In this document: piece by piece, positions 49,510-62,533 of the stretch | Layout: each line of letters starts with the position of its first letter | Position numbering within the stretch: the first letter of the stretch is position 1 | Assembly (NCBI RefSeq): GCF_000189635.1 | Contig: NW_002476457.1 | Location: 620,001 to 684,000 of the forward strand | From: Tetrahymena thermophila SB210 | Lineage: Eukaryota > Ciliophora > Oligohymenophorea > Hymenostomatida > Tetrahymenidae | Length of the DNA stretch: 64,000 nt | Direction: 5' to 3' | Translations under genes and position numbers: made by a program | The notes under the pieces: generated by a model | Databases searched by the model: none | The model's input: the letters and a program-made list of their open reading frames with translations, nothing else | What the model was told of the DNA's origin: nothing

Positions 49510-52500
49510 TCACTTCTTCTCATTCATAATAGTTTCATTAATATTATCTATTATATTATCAACTTCTGGTTACTCTGTGGAAAGCTTTTTAAATAACATA
49601 TTATAAAATTTATTTAAATTTAATTAATAAATTAATGAAAATAATTGAATTTAATTTGACTAAAAGCTAAAATTTTATCTGATTTCTAAACTAATTTTCA
49701 CTTAAGTATTTTTGAAAAACTTAAGCAATTTGAATTGTGGGAATCTTAAGGGAATAATAATAAAAATGAACTATTTAAATTTTTGTATAAAATTAATTTA
49801 AAAAAAAACAATATTATTTTTTTATTTAATTAAACATAAAAAATTTTTTTTGTTTTGTTAAGCTGAAATTTCAACTTTAAAATAAAAAATTTTTAATATC
49901 TGAAGAAAAAAAATTAAATAAATTTTAAATGATTTTAAAAAAATAGTAAATGTAACATATATTTAAAAATAATTTAATAAAACTTTTCTTACTTTAGAAC
50001 CTTTAAATTGTGATGGTTTATTCTATTCTGATAACAGTTCTTTAAGGAAAGAAACTTTAATTTATTTTTAGATGGCAGACTTTGATTAAATATGATTAAG
50101 AATCGTAGGATTTAACATTTATTCTTAAACACCTTTTTAACTGTCTTTATTTTTTTTTTTGTCTATACAATTAGTATAATAGAAATTTTACTGACAACAC
50201 ACATAACCTTTGCTATTGATAAATTTTAATCTATACTCACCTTCTTAATTAATTATTTTAGAGTCAATATATATTATTACTTAATTATCTGATACTTAAT
50301 TAATCTAAATCCAGTGTCTTTTATCATCTATTAAACTATTCACCAAGTGACATCCAACAGTTTTAAAATTATCCCCATAAAGTATATAGTTTATATTTTT
50401 ATATAAATTTTTTACAAAGGACTGTTTTTTCTTTTTTTATTGAAAAGTAGAATTCTTTAGCTTGAAGTACATGTCATTTAATTAATTTCTTTCAAGAAGT
50501 ATATTTTAAATATCTAATTAATCCATAATTAAATATTATCCAAATGCTGATCTTTTCCAGTTAGGCTTATTTTCTAGATCAATACCTAAAATATCTAACT
50601 TTAAGCATTCACAAATTAATTCAAAGTCATATTTGTCTTCAAAAATAAGTTCTTTTGAAACCTTTCCTGTGCTTTTAACAGTGTGATATTAAATGACTTT
50701 AATTAACTTATCAGTATCAATGTTGAATTTGCTTAAAAGATCATGGTATTTTAGGTCACAGTTTGTTTCAGGTTGTTCTTCAGTGTTTATTTTTTTTTTC
50801 TAAAATATATTGCTTGGTGGGCTAAAGCTTCTATTTCTTATGATAGGCTTTTACAAATAAATTTTAAATAAAATATTTAAATATAAATTATTTTTTTATT
50901 TATTTTATGTAAATTACTTTATACCAATCTACATATGGAAATTCTTCTTGTAAAATTTTCTTTATTTTTAAATACATTCTATAAGATTCTCCATCAGATA
51001 CTTTGTAATACTACTTAAGAATAAGACTAACTAAAATATTTTATATAGGAGAAATTGTTTATTCAGTTTGTGAAATTTGTAATGGAATATATAATTTTTT
51101 ATTTTTTTTTTTCAGTATTTAAAGATCTTTTTCTAACAATTCATAGTCTATGTTTAACTCTGTGAAATATTGCATAGGAAATTTTTACTTGGCTTTTTAA
51201 TTAATCTATTACAGACCTTTAAATATCAAGTTAGCCTTTTAAAATAATTTAGGCGAACAAAAGTTGATATTGTGAGTAACTTGAGAGTTTTGCATCATTT
51301 GAAAAGGGAAATATTCAAATTAACGACTAAAGAATAAACTATGAACTCTTTATCTAAAGAAAAAAAGCAGCAATAAAACGCAAAAAATGATGAAAAAACA
51401 AATAGCAAGCAAATATTAGAAATAGATAGGTAAGAGATCTATTCTAATACTAAATTTTTCTTCAACAAAATAATAACCATCATAAAATTGAATTTTGAAT
51501 GTTAGTTCATCATGAAAAGAAAATTTTTCAGTATTAATGATAATTTGTCCAATTAATTCATCCATATCTACCCAATTTAACTCTGTGCATTATTTTTCTG
51601 ATTTACCCTCAATAAAAAAACACTTTTTTATAAAATTAATTATATTCAAAAATAAATGTTTCATGTTGAATGAGTTTTATTAATTTAAATAAATTAATTT
51701 TTTAAAAATTTACTTTTATTTCTATTGGTTAAAGAAGCTAATCGAACTAAAATATTTATTATGCAATAATTTGTAGTTTAATGATATCACCAGATCTTAT
51801 ACCAGATTGCTAAATATTAATTTAGTTGCTTACAATTTATTGAAGAGGTTTTTTAATTTTAGGAAAGGACCTTATTTACATAAACTACAGTTATCTAATT
51901 TGAAATGTTTGAGAATACTAAATATCCTAATCATCCATAATAAATATAAAAATAGTAGCATTTTAAATTTGCTCAGTGTTATCTTACTAGGAGTTTAGAT
52001 CTGCAATTTATATCTTGTAAGAGTAGAATGATTAATTTATAATGTCTGTATTGCCAAATAATGTAAGTACTTTAGATTATTCTTATAGCAACATTATCTA
52101 TGATTAGATATAAGATTATCCGTTAAATACTAAATTTAAAGGAATTGATGAATTGCTGCTAGTTAATGAGAATACCACTTTTACCTACTAAGAGTACAAA
52201 TTTATGAAGAATGATTTCTGTTAAAGATACTAAATATTAAAAGCATTGCTCGTATTGACCCTAAAATATATAGGTTCAACATATCTACTAAATGAAACTT
52301 TTCTCAAGATGAATTTTTAAACTCTTGTGTCATCATAATTTTTGATTTAAAATTATATTCCATCATACCAGTTGAGGTAAAAATTCTAGTATTAAAGACT
52401 ACCTATCCAACTTTGAAGATAACCATTTTAGTCTATGTAATTGTTTGTAACCTAGCAAAATTATATTTAATAATTAATTAAATTATATTTATATTGTTAT

Positions 52501-55294
52501 TTTACAATAAAATCTTATTCTTCAAAATTTATTCCATATTTTAAGCATTTAAAAATTTTTATTCATTTAAGTGTTCTGTTTAAAAAGAACAATAAATGAA
52601 TTGATATACTAACAGAATTTTTAAAAGAATCAAAATTTTCTGATTGTAATCTTTTTGAATACATTTTTTTTGGAATTATAAAAATTTATTGATAGGAAAT
52701 TTTGAAAAATATTAATTTTTCACTTTTTACAAGAATCTATCAACACAAAAATAATCCCTGTGTAGAAATAAAATAAATTTAATTGAATTGAATTTAATTA
52801 AAATTTATACTAGTGTAGTGAATATCTAGGTTGATTCGCTATCTGTAAGATTAAGTTATGAATTAACAAAATCAGATTCCTATATTTAAGAAGTAACTTC
52901 AACTAAAATTATATTAATACCATTATCGTTATTAGAAAGAGCAGATGAAGGGATTTTAGCCAGAAAGAGAGAATTTTAAGGCTAGTAATGAATCCAGTCA
53001 GGTAAATTTTGTCTTTTATCTTGCACAATAAAATAAGTATTAGAGATGAAAGCTGTTCTGTTGGTTATAAGTAAAGTGAAAATAAACTATATTTGTTAAT
53101 TTATTTGGACTACTTCAGTTAGTGGGTCAAATTCAACAAATTTATAATCTATTCCTATATTTTCATTAACACTTGTTGTGTTACTTAATGATAACGTTTT
53201 AACACTTAAAAATGTTTTTTCTTGTTTGGCACTTTAAATCAAAACTTAAATAGGACTCTTTAGATTGCATATTTTGAATCCTTAATTTTTTGTAAAAATA
53301 ATATAATCTAAACTGTTGGGGAGAAGTGGTGCATAGCTTGAATCATTTTCAACTTTTACCTATGATTAAATTATAGGAAAAGCTTTGTTGCTAACATCTA
53401 TAATAGATGCTGAGCCTATGACTGAGTGTGATAGAGCAACTATATTCGGATTTACTCTTGACTAGTAGACTTTTTCTCCCCATCCTCCTACTACTATATT
53501 GGAAAGAATAAATGGATTATTCTTGTCTGTAACATCTATGATTGTTAAACCTCTAACTCCATCTGCAATATAGACATAATTATAAGAGAATATATCATAC
53601 CAAAGGTTTTCCGAACCAAACGAATTGAAAAATTAAAGGAGAGTCATTTCATAATTAACAGGATTTATTGAAAAGTAAAGAATTCCTACTCCTCTTATGC
53701 ATCCAAATCCATGTGTGAATTCTTTGTTAACAGAAACCATCTTCGTTCCAGATTTTTGCAACTTTTCTTTAGGGTAAAGAACTGAGAGTATTCTGATTTT
53801 ATATACATCAGAAATATCTACAATAACTATTCCTGCTTATGCTGCTGCTACTATTAATTTAGTTTCTGTACTTTAATCTACATCATATCCATCACAATCT
53901 GAAACAAAGGGAAACTTGAACTAGACTAAATATGTAATTTTATTTGGATTGCTAATATCTACTATTGAAAATCCATCTTAAGAGTGGCCAACAACTAACA
54001 AATTTCTCTTATTAAGAAACAATGAACCATCATGAGAAACATTAATTCCTATTTTGACTTTATAAATTCTAACAGGATCTAGGTAATCTTAACTAACATC
54101 ATATAGACTAAGTCCATCTTAACCAGAAGATATCGATATATATTTCTAGTTGGCAGATATCTATATTTACCAACTCCATACATCTTAGAAAGGAGTATAG
54201 ACTAAACATTATATTTCTTAGTTGAAGGTATTTAGCATACTATTTTTAGATTTAGTATTTTCTTGAAGAAGAGTAAATATACTAAATTGTATACCATCTG
54301 CCAAATATATTTTGGATTGATTTGAATCATTTGATAGCTAAATGTAATTACTAAGGCCATTTGAAGCTAAATTCTAGAGAAAAACTGGGCTTTTCAATTT
54401 CTCCTCTGAAGAAATATCATAACAATTTATACCAGAAGTTCTTACACCAACAAACAAAATGTTTCCATCCATACTAATTGCACCAGTAAGGACTACAGAA
54501 TTAATACTTATGTATCCAATAAGACATTAACTAATACGCACATTTGTTTGTGAATTAGCAGTATAGAGAAACGTAAGATCATAAATATTAATACCATAAT
54601 ATGCAGTGACAAAAAAAGCTATGATTTTACCATTTTATTCCTTCACTAGAACATGATATGGTTATTCAGTATCAGTTTAACTAGCAAATACTTGGAAGCC
54701 ATTATTTCTGTCAATTAAATTATATATAACACATTCATATTGAACATTCACGATAAATAGAAACTATTACTTAAAAAAAAAGTAATCAAAAGATGAAGTA
54801 TATACAGATCCTATAACTTTTTGAATTTAAATAAATTTTTTTGATGAAATGTTTAGAAGGATAATTTAAGCTTAATATATTCCAATAGCATTTTATTCAT
54901 CATCATCGACAATAATTTAATCTAAAATATACTAGCCTTGCCATGTGTTATAAATAACTATTTTTCCTTCTTAACTAATTTACCAAATCATTAATCCTTA
55001 TGACGTAGGAGAGTAAATGTAATTAACTTTTTCTAAAATCTACTTTGTTTAACAGATGTAAGAATCTAAAAATTAGAAATTTTTTGATTCATTTTGAGTT
55101 ACTACTATTTTTTGTTAGTCAAAAATCATAATATAGTATTCACCATTTAAACTTTACTATACTCTACTTAGATTTTATCCATAAAAATTTGTATCAATAG
55201 TTAAATATGGCTTTGGGTTGTAAAGGGAAGTTGCTTATTAAATATTTTAAAGGAAAATCAGTAAGAATATGAATGTAAGTTGCAATAAAGTCAT
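49510..55294 (-). CDS. LVIVD-propeller / cadherin-like single-pass membrane protein, paralogue 4
   Basis: Starts with signal sequence MTLLQLTFIFLLIFL at 55294. LVIVD repeats are clear: GFSIVDISNPNKITYL (53970), GIVIVDISDVYKIRIL (53820) and GLTIIDVTDKNNPFILSNI (53530). A cadherin-like unit with LPDWIHY (53000) lies before the span YLLAICFFIIFCVLLLLFFF (about 51345-51405), which ends in RQRVH. The tail has exon end VDWYK (50918). The shared module is diverged here: LGIDLENKPNWKRSAFGQYL (about 50560), then HWIQINQ...GEYRLKFINSKGY (about 50180-50320). A donor near 49989 leads over an intron of about 400 bases to a last exon with KKLSTEQPEVDNIIDN, ending in TGA at 49510. That small terminal exon suggests paralogue 2 may have one too. 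Confidence 0.7.
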
Positions 55295-56252
55295 TTGTTT
55301 CTTAATGTCTGATTTTATAAACTTTATTAATGTTTTCTATTTTTATGAATCTAATTTGTATCAAGTAACTTCTACCAATTATTTATTTTTTATATTGAAA
55401 TCAAACATATTGTATTTAAATGTTTAAAATTTGATAATTTCACTATAAAACTTTCTCTTGATTTATAATTTTTGTTGCTATATACACTCTAATGTTTTTT
55501 TTTCATAACATAAAAGATGATAAAAAAATAAGAGTAAAATAAACAATCATTAATTATTGAATTTAAAATTAGAGAATGTATGATAAAAATTATAAAACTC
55601 ATAAAAATTTATCATTTATTAAATAATTATCTGGAATAAAAATGATTATTTGGGAAGGTGCATTCATTAAACAATCATAGAAGTAAGGAAGTTAGATATT
55701 AAAATGTTGATATCTATAAATATTCAAAATTATAATTTTTCAAATTTAATTTAGCATTAAAACTTATCATTTAGCTCAATTTTTTATATTGTTATCAACT
55801 GTAATTATGAAGTTTTATTACTGCCAAATTAAAATCTCTTTATATTAAATACTCTAAATTTTTAAGCTTAAACTAAAATCATATTTTTTTTCCAAAATAG
55901 CAATAAAAATCAAATAAAAAGCAAAATTATAAAAAAATAAACTAATAATTAAATAGACAAGTAAATGAATTAATTGGTAATAATATAAATAAATATTTAT
56001 TAATAATATTGAGTTATTGATTATCTATTTAGTGGCAAGTGATAAAGAGTCAATTAAGTTTATTTTAAACTACCTCTACCATAAAAAATAAATAAAAACT
56101 TTATAAAATATTGCTTGAAATCTTTGTTTTTTGATGATATAAATTTTACAAGCAACCAAAAAATTCAAAAAAAAAAAATTATTTAAATTTGCTAAGTTTT
56201 AATGGTAAAATAATAACTTAAACTAACTAATATAAATTTATTTTCGAAATAT
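55295..56252. other. AT-rich intergenic region
   Basis: About 960 bases between paralogue 4 and the MORN5 gene, both on the minus strand. No coding signal; several A or T runs. It holds the paralogue 4 promoter and the MORN5 3' end. Confidence 0.5.
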
Positions 56253-57279
56253 TCAAATTTTATTTTATTTTGAAGGATCTGTTACACTTTTAATAATCTT
56301 ATCGTTTTCTCCTGTTATAACTAATGATTTTCTTGGGTTATATCTGCACTTTTTAAGAATGTTTTCTACCTTTGTTATTTATTCAACTTCAAATTAATTT
56401 TGCTCAAAATAATTTTAAACTAATTTACTTCTGCCTCACTTGGAGTTCTAAGTATCTTACCATCATATTCATATATAATAGATTTTATAGGCTCATAATA
56501 ACCTTCACCAACATCTATTAAATAAATTAATCATTTTTGATTGATTATTCATAAATTAGTTTTCATTAAAAAAATAAATGTAATAAAAAGTAGAAATAAC
56601 TTAATATTTAAGCTTCAATTTTTAAATACTCTTAAAATAATCAAACCTAAATACTAAAAATAGAGTAGAGAAATATATTATTTGTAAAATTATATGTAAA
56701 TTTATTGTTTTAATTACCATAAGTCCCTTCAGGTATGTCATGTGGTGCTTTTTCTTCTTTTGTCATTTAAGTAGCACCTGCAGGTTTAATACCATTTAAC
56801 ATTTCAGGATAGAATCTTCTGTCTTCACCCTAGCAATAATTCCATTATTCTGATTCGTATTTTAAATTATCTTAAAAGTAATAATCGCCCTTAATCATTT
56901 TGCCATGTTCCCAATGTGCTTTATATTTACCACCATTTGGATCTTTGAAAAATAAAATTATACAGTAATCATTTGAAAGATAAATCAAAGCTACATATCA
57001 ATATTCCTTCTCCATGAAATTGACCTTTAACAAAATCTCCTTCATAAATTACTCCATTAGGGTATTTGAATTTTCCTAATCACAGAGTAAAAATAATTTA
57101 GATTTAATAAATATTTTTCGTTAAATTTAAAATAATCTTCTATTTTCAGAGAAAATCTTTGCTTTTATATGAAAAGAATAGCTCATTTTTTTACCTTTTC
57201 CGTGATACCATCCATCTTTCATGTCCCCTTCATAAACACTACCTGACCAAATTGATTACTTTTGTTATTTGTTTAACAT
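56253..57279 (-). CDS. MORN5: MORN repeat-containing protein 5 orthologue
   Basis: A small protein of about 190 residues in five exons, starting with MLNKQQKQSIWSGSVYEGD at 57279 and ending in TGA at 56253. Two MORN repeats (VYEGDMKDGWYHGKG and GVIYEGDFVKGQFHGEG) are followed by GGKYKAHWEHGKMIKGDYYF. The part after the repeats identifies the family: [23 protein letters not shown], then IPEGTYDVGEGYYEP, closely matching the MORN5 layout (WHYCDG.DRRFYTEILNGLKPAG, IPKG.YD.GDGFY.P). An intron (GTAAATTAG to AACAAAG, about 56370-56430) removes a weak stretch before VENILKKCRYNPRKS. MORN5 proteins are conserved in ciliated or flagellated eukaryotes and linked to motile cilia and sperm, which fits a ciliate. 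Divergent from the channel gene. Confidence 0.85.
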
Positions 57280-58385
57280 TTTCTATTTAGCTATTTATAC
57301 TTGAATGCTTGCTTGATTTTCCTTGTAATTATAAAATTTTACAAAAATATTAATAATTTTTTTCAATATTAAAGAAAACTGCCAAATTTCACATGAATAA
57401 CAAATCTATGAATAAATTGATGAAAATTATTACCTACTGTACCTAATTTAATATAAATCAATAAGAAATTATTATTTCCTCAATGGACAGTTTTGTTTGG
57501 ATTTAAGCCATTTATTAAATTTTTACAAAGTAGTTGATAAGAAAACATTAAATTCTAATTCATTTTAATTTTGTTAAATAATTTTATTTGAATATATCTT
57601 AAAATATTTAAATACCATATTTAAAATTCGTAATTAGATAAATTGGATGTTTATTTTAATAAATTATGTTTTTTTGTTTCATAAATTTTTTAATTTTTAA
57701 CTATTAAATTAAAAATTTCAATTTATTAACCAAATTTTTTGTTATACTGCGAAATTTGTCTAATTTTAGTCAACTCTTAAATCAAATTAAATAATTTTTA
57801 TGTTTTAGATAAATTTTTTGATTTTTAGTTTTTATTTCGCAAATAATTATTTTATTTTAAGTACACAAAAATCACTTGAAAGAAAGTCGTCTATTCTAAT
57901 TTATTTATTAAACTTAATTGCTAGTTAACATGCTTTAAATTTCTTTGAATTATTTAAATTACTACCAGATTAAATTCAAAGTTAGTATTTACTAACAACA
58001 ATTGACACTTTAATTGTTTTTTTATAATAAAAAAAATTAATAATAAAGATTCCTTTAAAAAATAATTTTATATAAAAGTTTGTAAAAACATTTGTTCTAC
58101 TTTTATCTATTATGATGAGAGCCTTTTATAATTAATAAATATTATATAATTAATCCTATTGCTTTACATTTAGATATGTAAATTAAAGAATGGTACATAT
58201 TATTTGCTATATAATTTTGATTTGCTAAATAAAAGCAAAATAAATATGTAGATTTTGAAAAAAAGAATTGTAAATTAGATTTTTTGTTAATAGTCTAATT
58301 TGTGATAAAAAATAAATACTCTTTAATAACTAGAAGACAACATAAATAGTTAATTAATTTTTAAGCTGTAATAGGTGTTTATAAA
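57280..58385. promoter_or_regulatory. Divergent intergenic region between MORN5 and channel genes
   Basis: About 1.1 kb of AT-rich DNA between two start codons pointing away from each other; both promoters should lie here. No motif or repeat is convincing. Confidence 0.4.
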
Positions 58386-61300
58386 ATGAACTTGTTTATC
58401 AAATAGAAAGAGCTTAATGCTTAAGAGAATGATAAATATCTTGCAATTTAAGAATTTAAATGCAATGTTTCTCCTTCTAATTTAGATGCTGAGGACATAG
58501 CTATACATTAAAACGACTAAACACAATAATAAATTATTCAAGATAAATTAGAAATAGTATTTGACATATCATCTCATGATAGCAAGAATAACAATGAAGC
58601 TTCTAATTAGATTTCCGAAAATTCTTTTATAAATACTAAGAAATAGAAATCTTAAAGAGTGTCTAAAGGACCTAATAATGCAGGAGTCGAGTCACTTATT
58701 TATTCTTAGAGTAGTTGCAATGTTGTGAGTAGAATAGCACCATTATTTTTATATCAAAAACAAATAATTGTAGAACTCATTTTAATATTAATTTTTTGAA
58801 TTTTAAATAAAATAGAAGATAGAAGATTCGACAGTCAAAGATTTTCAGAGCCTAAATTTAGGGAGAGCATTTAAAAGCGAGTTGATTAGAATATTTTGAA
58901 ACATAGCGAAGATATATTAGCTAAACAAAGTAACAATGAGACATTAACCATTAACAGGTAGCTTTCTTAAGACGTTAACAGACTAATATAGCTTGATTAA
59001 AGTCCAAAATTTACAACTTACCGAAGACAAAATACACTTCGAAAGGCCTGGCAAGTTCTAATTTTGCTGATAAAAATTGTTAAAAATTTTAAATTGCAGG
59101 AATAACTTGAGAGAATCAGTCCATTTGTTGGAGATAAATCGCATCAATAATAGGATTAATAAAATGGTTAAAAATTAGATAAGAAAAAGTCTTTTGTATA
59201 AAAAGTCAAGGAATAAAAAATTTAATTGATTTAAAATAATAGATAAATTATTAACTAGTATTAAAAATAGCAAAAGTAATTAATCCCATAAATATAGTAA
59301 ACTTTTCCTTAATTCTGCCTTGCTTCTTTTATTTATGATTTTGTTTCTATAGTTATTGCTTTCTTGTCTTTGGTATACTATAGTGCACTGCTTATTATAC
59401 AGCCATCTCTTTCAAGCAAAAATATATTCTTTAGATAGATTTTTTCTGGATTTTTTATTGCTTTCTACATAACAGATATAATCAAAGAGTTAATGCCTAT
59501 ATCTTTATCACACCACCAAAATAGATTCGCTTAAATCCTTATTAGTTTAAAAGCCTACACTAAATTTTAGTTTTTTTTTGATATTATTAGTTTTTTTAGT
59601 ATTATTACAGTAGAAGTAATATATCCTGATATTATTACTAATTATTATATTGCTATCATATTTGTATTAGGTTTTTTGCTTTTTAAATTCTTCACAATAG
59701 TTAACAAATGGTTAAAGATATAAAGTTATTTTTTATACTCTCAAAGGTTAAGCTCAAGCTTAATGATAGTAAAACTCCTATCATAATTTTTAATCTTACT
59801 TCACTCCTTTACAATAGCATATTTTGTAATTTTTATTTTTCAAATTAACCAATTTTGCAGAGCATTTATTTATACTAATTGTATTATAACGAGAGTTAGA
59901 ATATGTGAGCTCCTTTCTATTTATTTTGTTAGAAATGTTTTTAATATTTAACATGCTTTGCAAATGCATTAATAAAAATAATTATTTTTTTTTAATTTAA
60001 ATAGATTGTGGGGTTTTACTTTAAAGATAGCCAAAATAATTCATGGCTAAACTAATCTAGATAAGATGATGAGTAGAATTTATTGATTATTTATGCATAT
60101 TCTTTTTAATCTTGCTATCTTCAGCTGTTTCACCAAATAATTTATTTACCACAAACATAATACGAGATTTACTTCTTTTTTATGCTGCAATTTATTTTTT
60201 GCATTTACTTCATCTACCTTATTGATTAAAGTAATTTTAATGAAAATATCTTTAAAAATTAAAATATGAATGCTTATTGATAGCTAATTTATTTTGAATA
60301 TTTACTTATTATTTTATTTTAGTTTTTTATAACAGAAAATTCAGTAACGAATACTATTAAGAGTTTACTACTATCAGTAAATATATAGGAGAAAAGAATA
60401 TGGGCTTATAGCAAAAAATAGAGTTATTCAATCTCATTAAAGTTAAAAAAGAAAAGGATTAATATGAAAAGAGTATCTAAATTTACAAGTAGTATTCATA
60501 AAATATTTCTAAACATCTTTAAAAATATTTTCGTATGGTTTATTTTGAGCAGCTTGTCAAGCAAGATATTCTTTATCCCCTTTTTTCCAAGCATATTTTA
60601 AAGAAATCTTGTAAAATTGTAGAGGAGGTTTTTAAAAATGATAAGGAAGTAATTTATGATGAATATAACGATGAAGAAATTAGCCTATTTATTATTATTG
60701 AAGGTGAAGTTTCAATTTATTTGTAGCATGAAAATCCTTCTGAGTTATTGTTAGAGTCTCAAAATTTTCCAAAGCTTAAAAAGTTTTCATTAATAGGATA
60801 TTCTTCTTTTTTCTCTGGCATGAGGAAAAGGTACATCTACAAAGCTCATGAGAAAGTGAGACTATTGAGAATTCCAAGAGATGCATTTATAAAAATTTTA
60901 TAGAAATCTTCTGAAGCAGATTACTAAAAATTTTGTGAATTAAAAGACAGAATATTGTTTGAAGATAATACGGACTGGTAATAAAAAACAAGTTCAATTC
61001 ACTTTAGAGAAAATTTAAGCTAGCTATGCTTAGTATGTCAATCATCTACTCATGATATTTCTGAATGTAATAAATGCCACTTCATTATGGACAAACTATT
61101 CTTGTTTTCACAAGAAAAAGAAAAGCAAGTAGCAAGAGTTATCTTTTAAAGAAAAGTTTATAAAAACACAAATTAGCTTAAATTATTCAATAAAATGTAA
61201 ATTGTTTAACAGAAATTCTTAAGTAGTAACAAATCCCTTTTAAATTTCTACTATTCTTCATATTTGCAAAATAAGAATTTAAACAATCAAACATATTTGA

Positions 61301-62533
61301 CATCATTTAAGAATATAACAACAAATAATAACATAAGCGCAAATATTAACTAAGCAGCAAATTCATAATCCTCTTTTGTTATGTCTGATAATTAGATTCA
61401 ATTAAATTAGAGTAAATTTGCTAATGGTATGATAACCTCAGATACCAACAAAAATGCAAGCAATAGATTACTGCAATAGAATAATGCATCACCAAGTATA
61501 TCAGTTGTTGCCAAAGACAGATCGTTCTCTATCCAATCGCTTAAAAATGTTTAAATGCCTGAATCTAATAAATCACCTGTGCCAGAAAGTTAATTTAAAT
61601 CGAACAGCTCCAATCAGCATTTAAGACAATAGGCACAACCTATTTAGACAGTAATTTAAGAAGAATCTATGAGAAGTATTTAAAGCTAAAAACGAAGTAC
61701 AATAGCTTAGCTCTATCCAGAAAAAATACAGTCAGATTTAAATCATGGAATTCATGTTAACAATAACTAAAATATTTCCAGCTCCCACTATAAAACAAAG
61801 ATTATGAAAAAATTTGATGATATAAATGATGAAATTTTTAGAGGAGAAAGTCCTATTTCTTCTCTTTATAATGTGTCGAGAATATCAAACACATTGACGC
61901 CAACCTCAAAATAAAATATATTTGGATAAGAATAAAAATAAAATTTTATTCCATCCAAGAATGATATCATTGTGTTGCAAGTAGAAGAAAACATAGCGCC
62001 AAATGTTTATGAGTTTAACCTTAATGCTGCATAATAAGGACACCCTAATAAATCTCATGAATATAATTTAATAAAGTCTTAAGATCCATACAATGAGTAA
62101 GTATATTTTTAAATCTTTCTTGAATTAGATTAATTAATTAATAATGTTTTTTGTAAATAAATTTAGTGGAAATATTGGTCCTTAACCAACAGCTTAAAAT
62201 CCCAGCCAAAAGTAAATATATGTTTCTAATCTCCAAAATATATAAGAAAAAAACGAAAGCATAATGGATGATAGCTTAGGTAATTCTAATAATTATTTGG
62301 AATCATCTATTTTCCATTAGTAAAGGCAAATAATCTCTCTAGATTTGGATCAAATGTTCATTACCAAAAATTATTTTAAAGATTACAATTTAGATATTAT
62401 ACTGAATTACATTAGAGACTCTAAGCCTCTAAAGGAGATTAATGGGACCTTAACAACAACTAACCAGTTTGCATCAATCAAAAATAAAAAATATTCATTG
62501 CAATTAAACAAAAAAAGTGTTTATAAAAGTTGA
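58386..62533 (+). CDS. Cyclic-nucleotide-gated-type cation channel with non-canonical pore (about 1,275 aa)
   Basis: Exons: 58386-58728, 58816 to about 59925, about 60004-60230, 60323-62096, 62167-62533; phases agree at the junctions checked. After a Gln/Ser-rich N-terminus come six spans in the CNG/HCN/EAG order: S1 FVSIVIAFLSLVYYSALLII, S2 FSGFFIAFYITDIIKELM, S3 YTKFQFFFDIISFFSIITVE, a weakly charged S4 (FKFFTIVNKWLKIQ), S5 KLLSQFLILLHSFTIAYFVI, pore region, and S6 IYFFFMLQFIFCIYFIYLID. A C-linker and a cyclic-nucleotide-binding fold follow (IIIEGEVSIYL; FSLIGYSSFFSGMRKRY; VRLLRIPRDAFIKIL). Next is a Cys/His cluster, CLVCQSSTHDISECNKCH, then a long disordered Ser/Gln/Asn tail. Oddities: no TIGYGD filter, and the phosphate-binding cassette has Gly-Tyr where Gly-Glu is usual. 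The channel family is sure; ion selectivity and ligand gating are doubtful. Confidence 0.8.
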
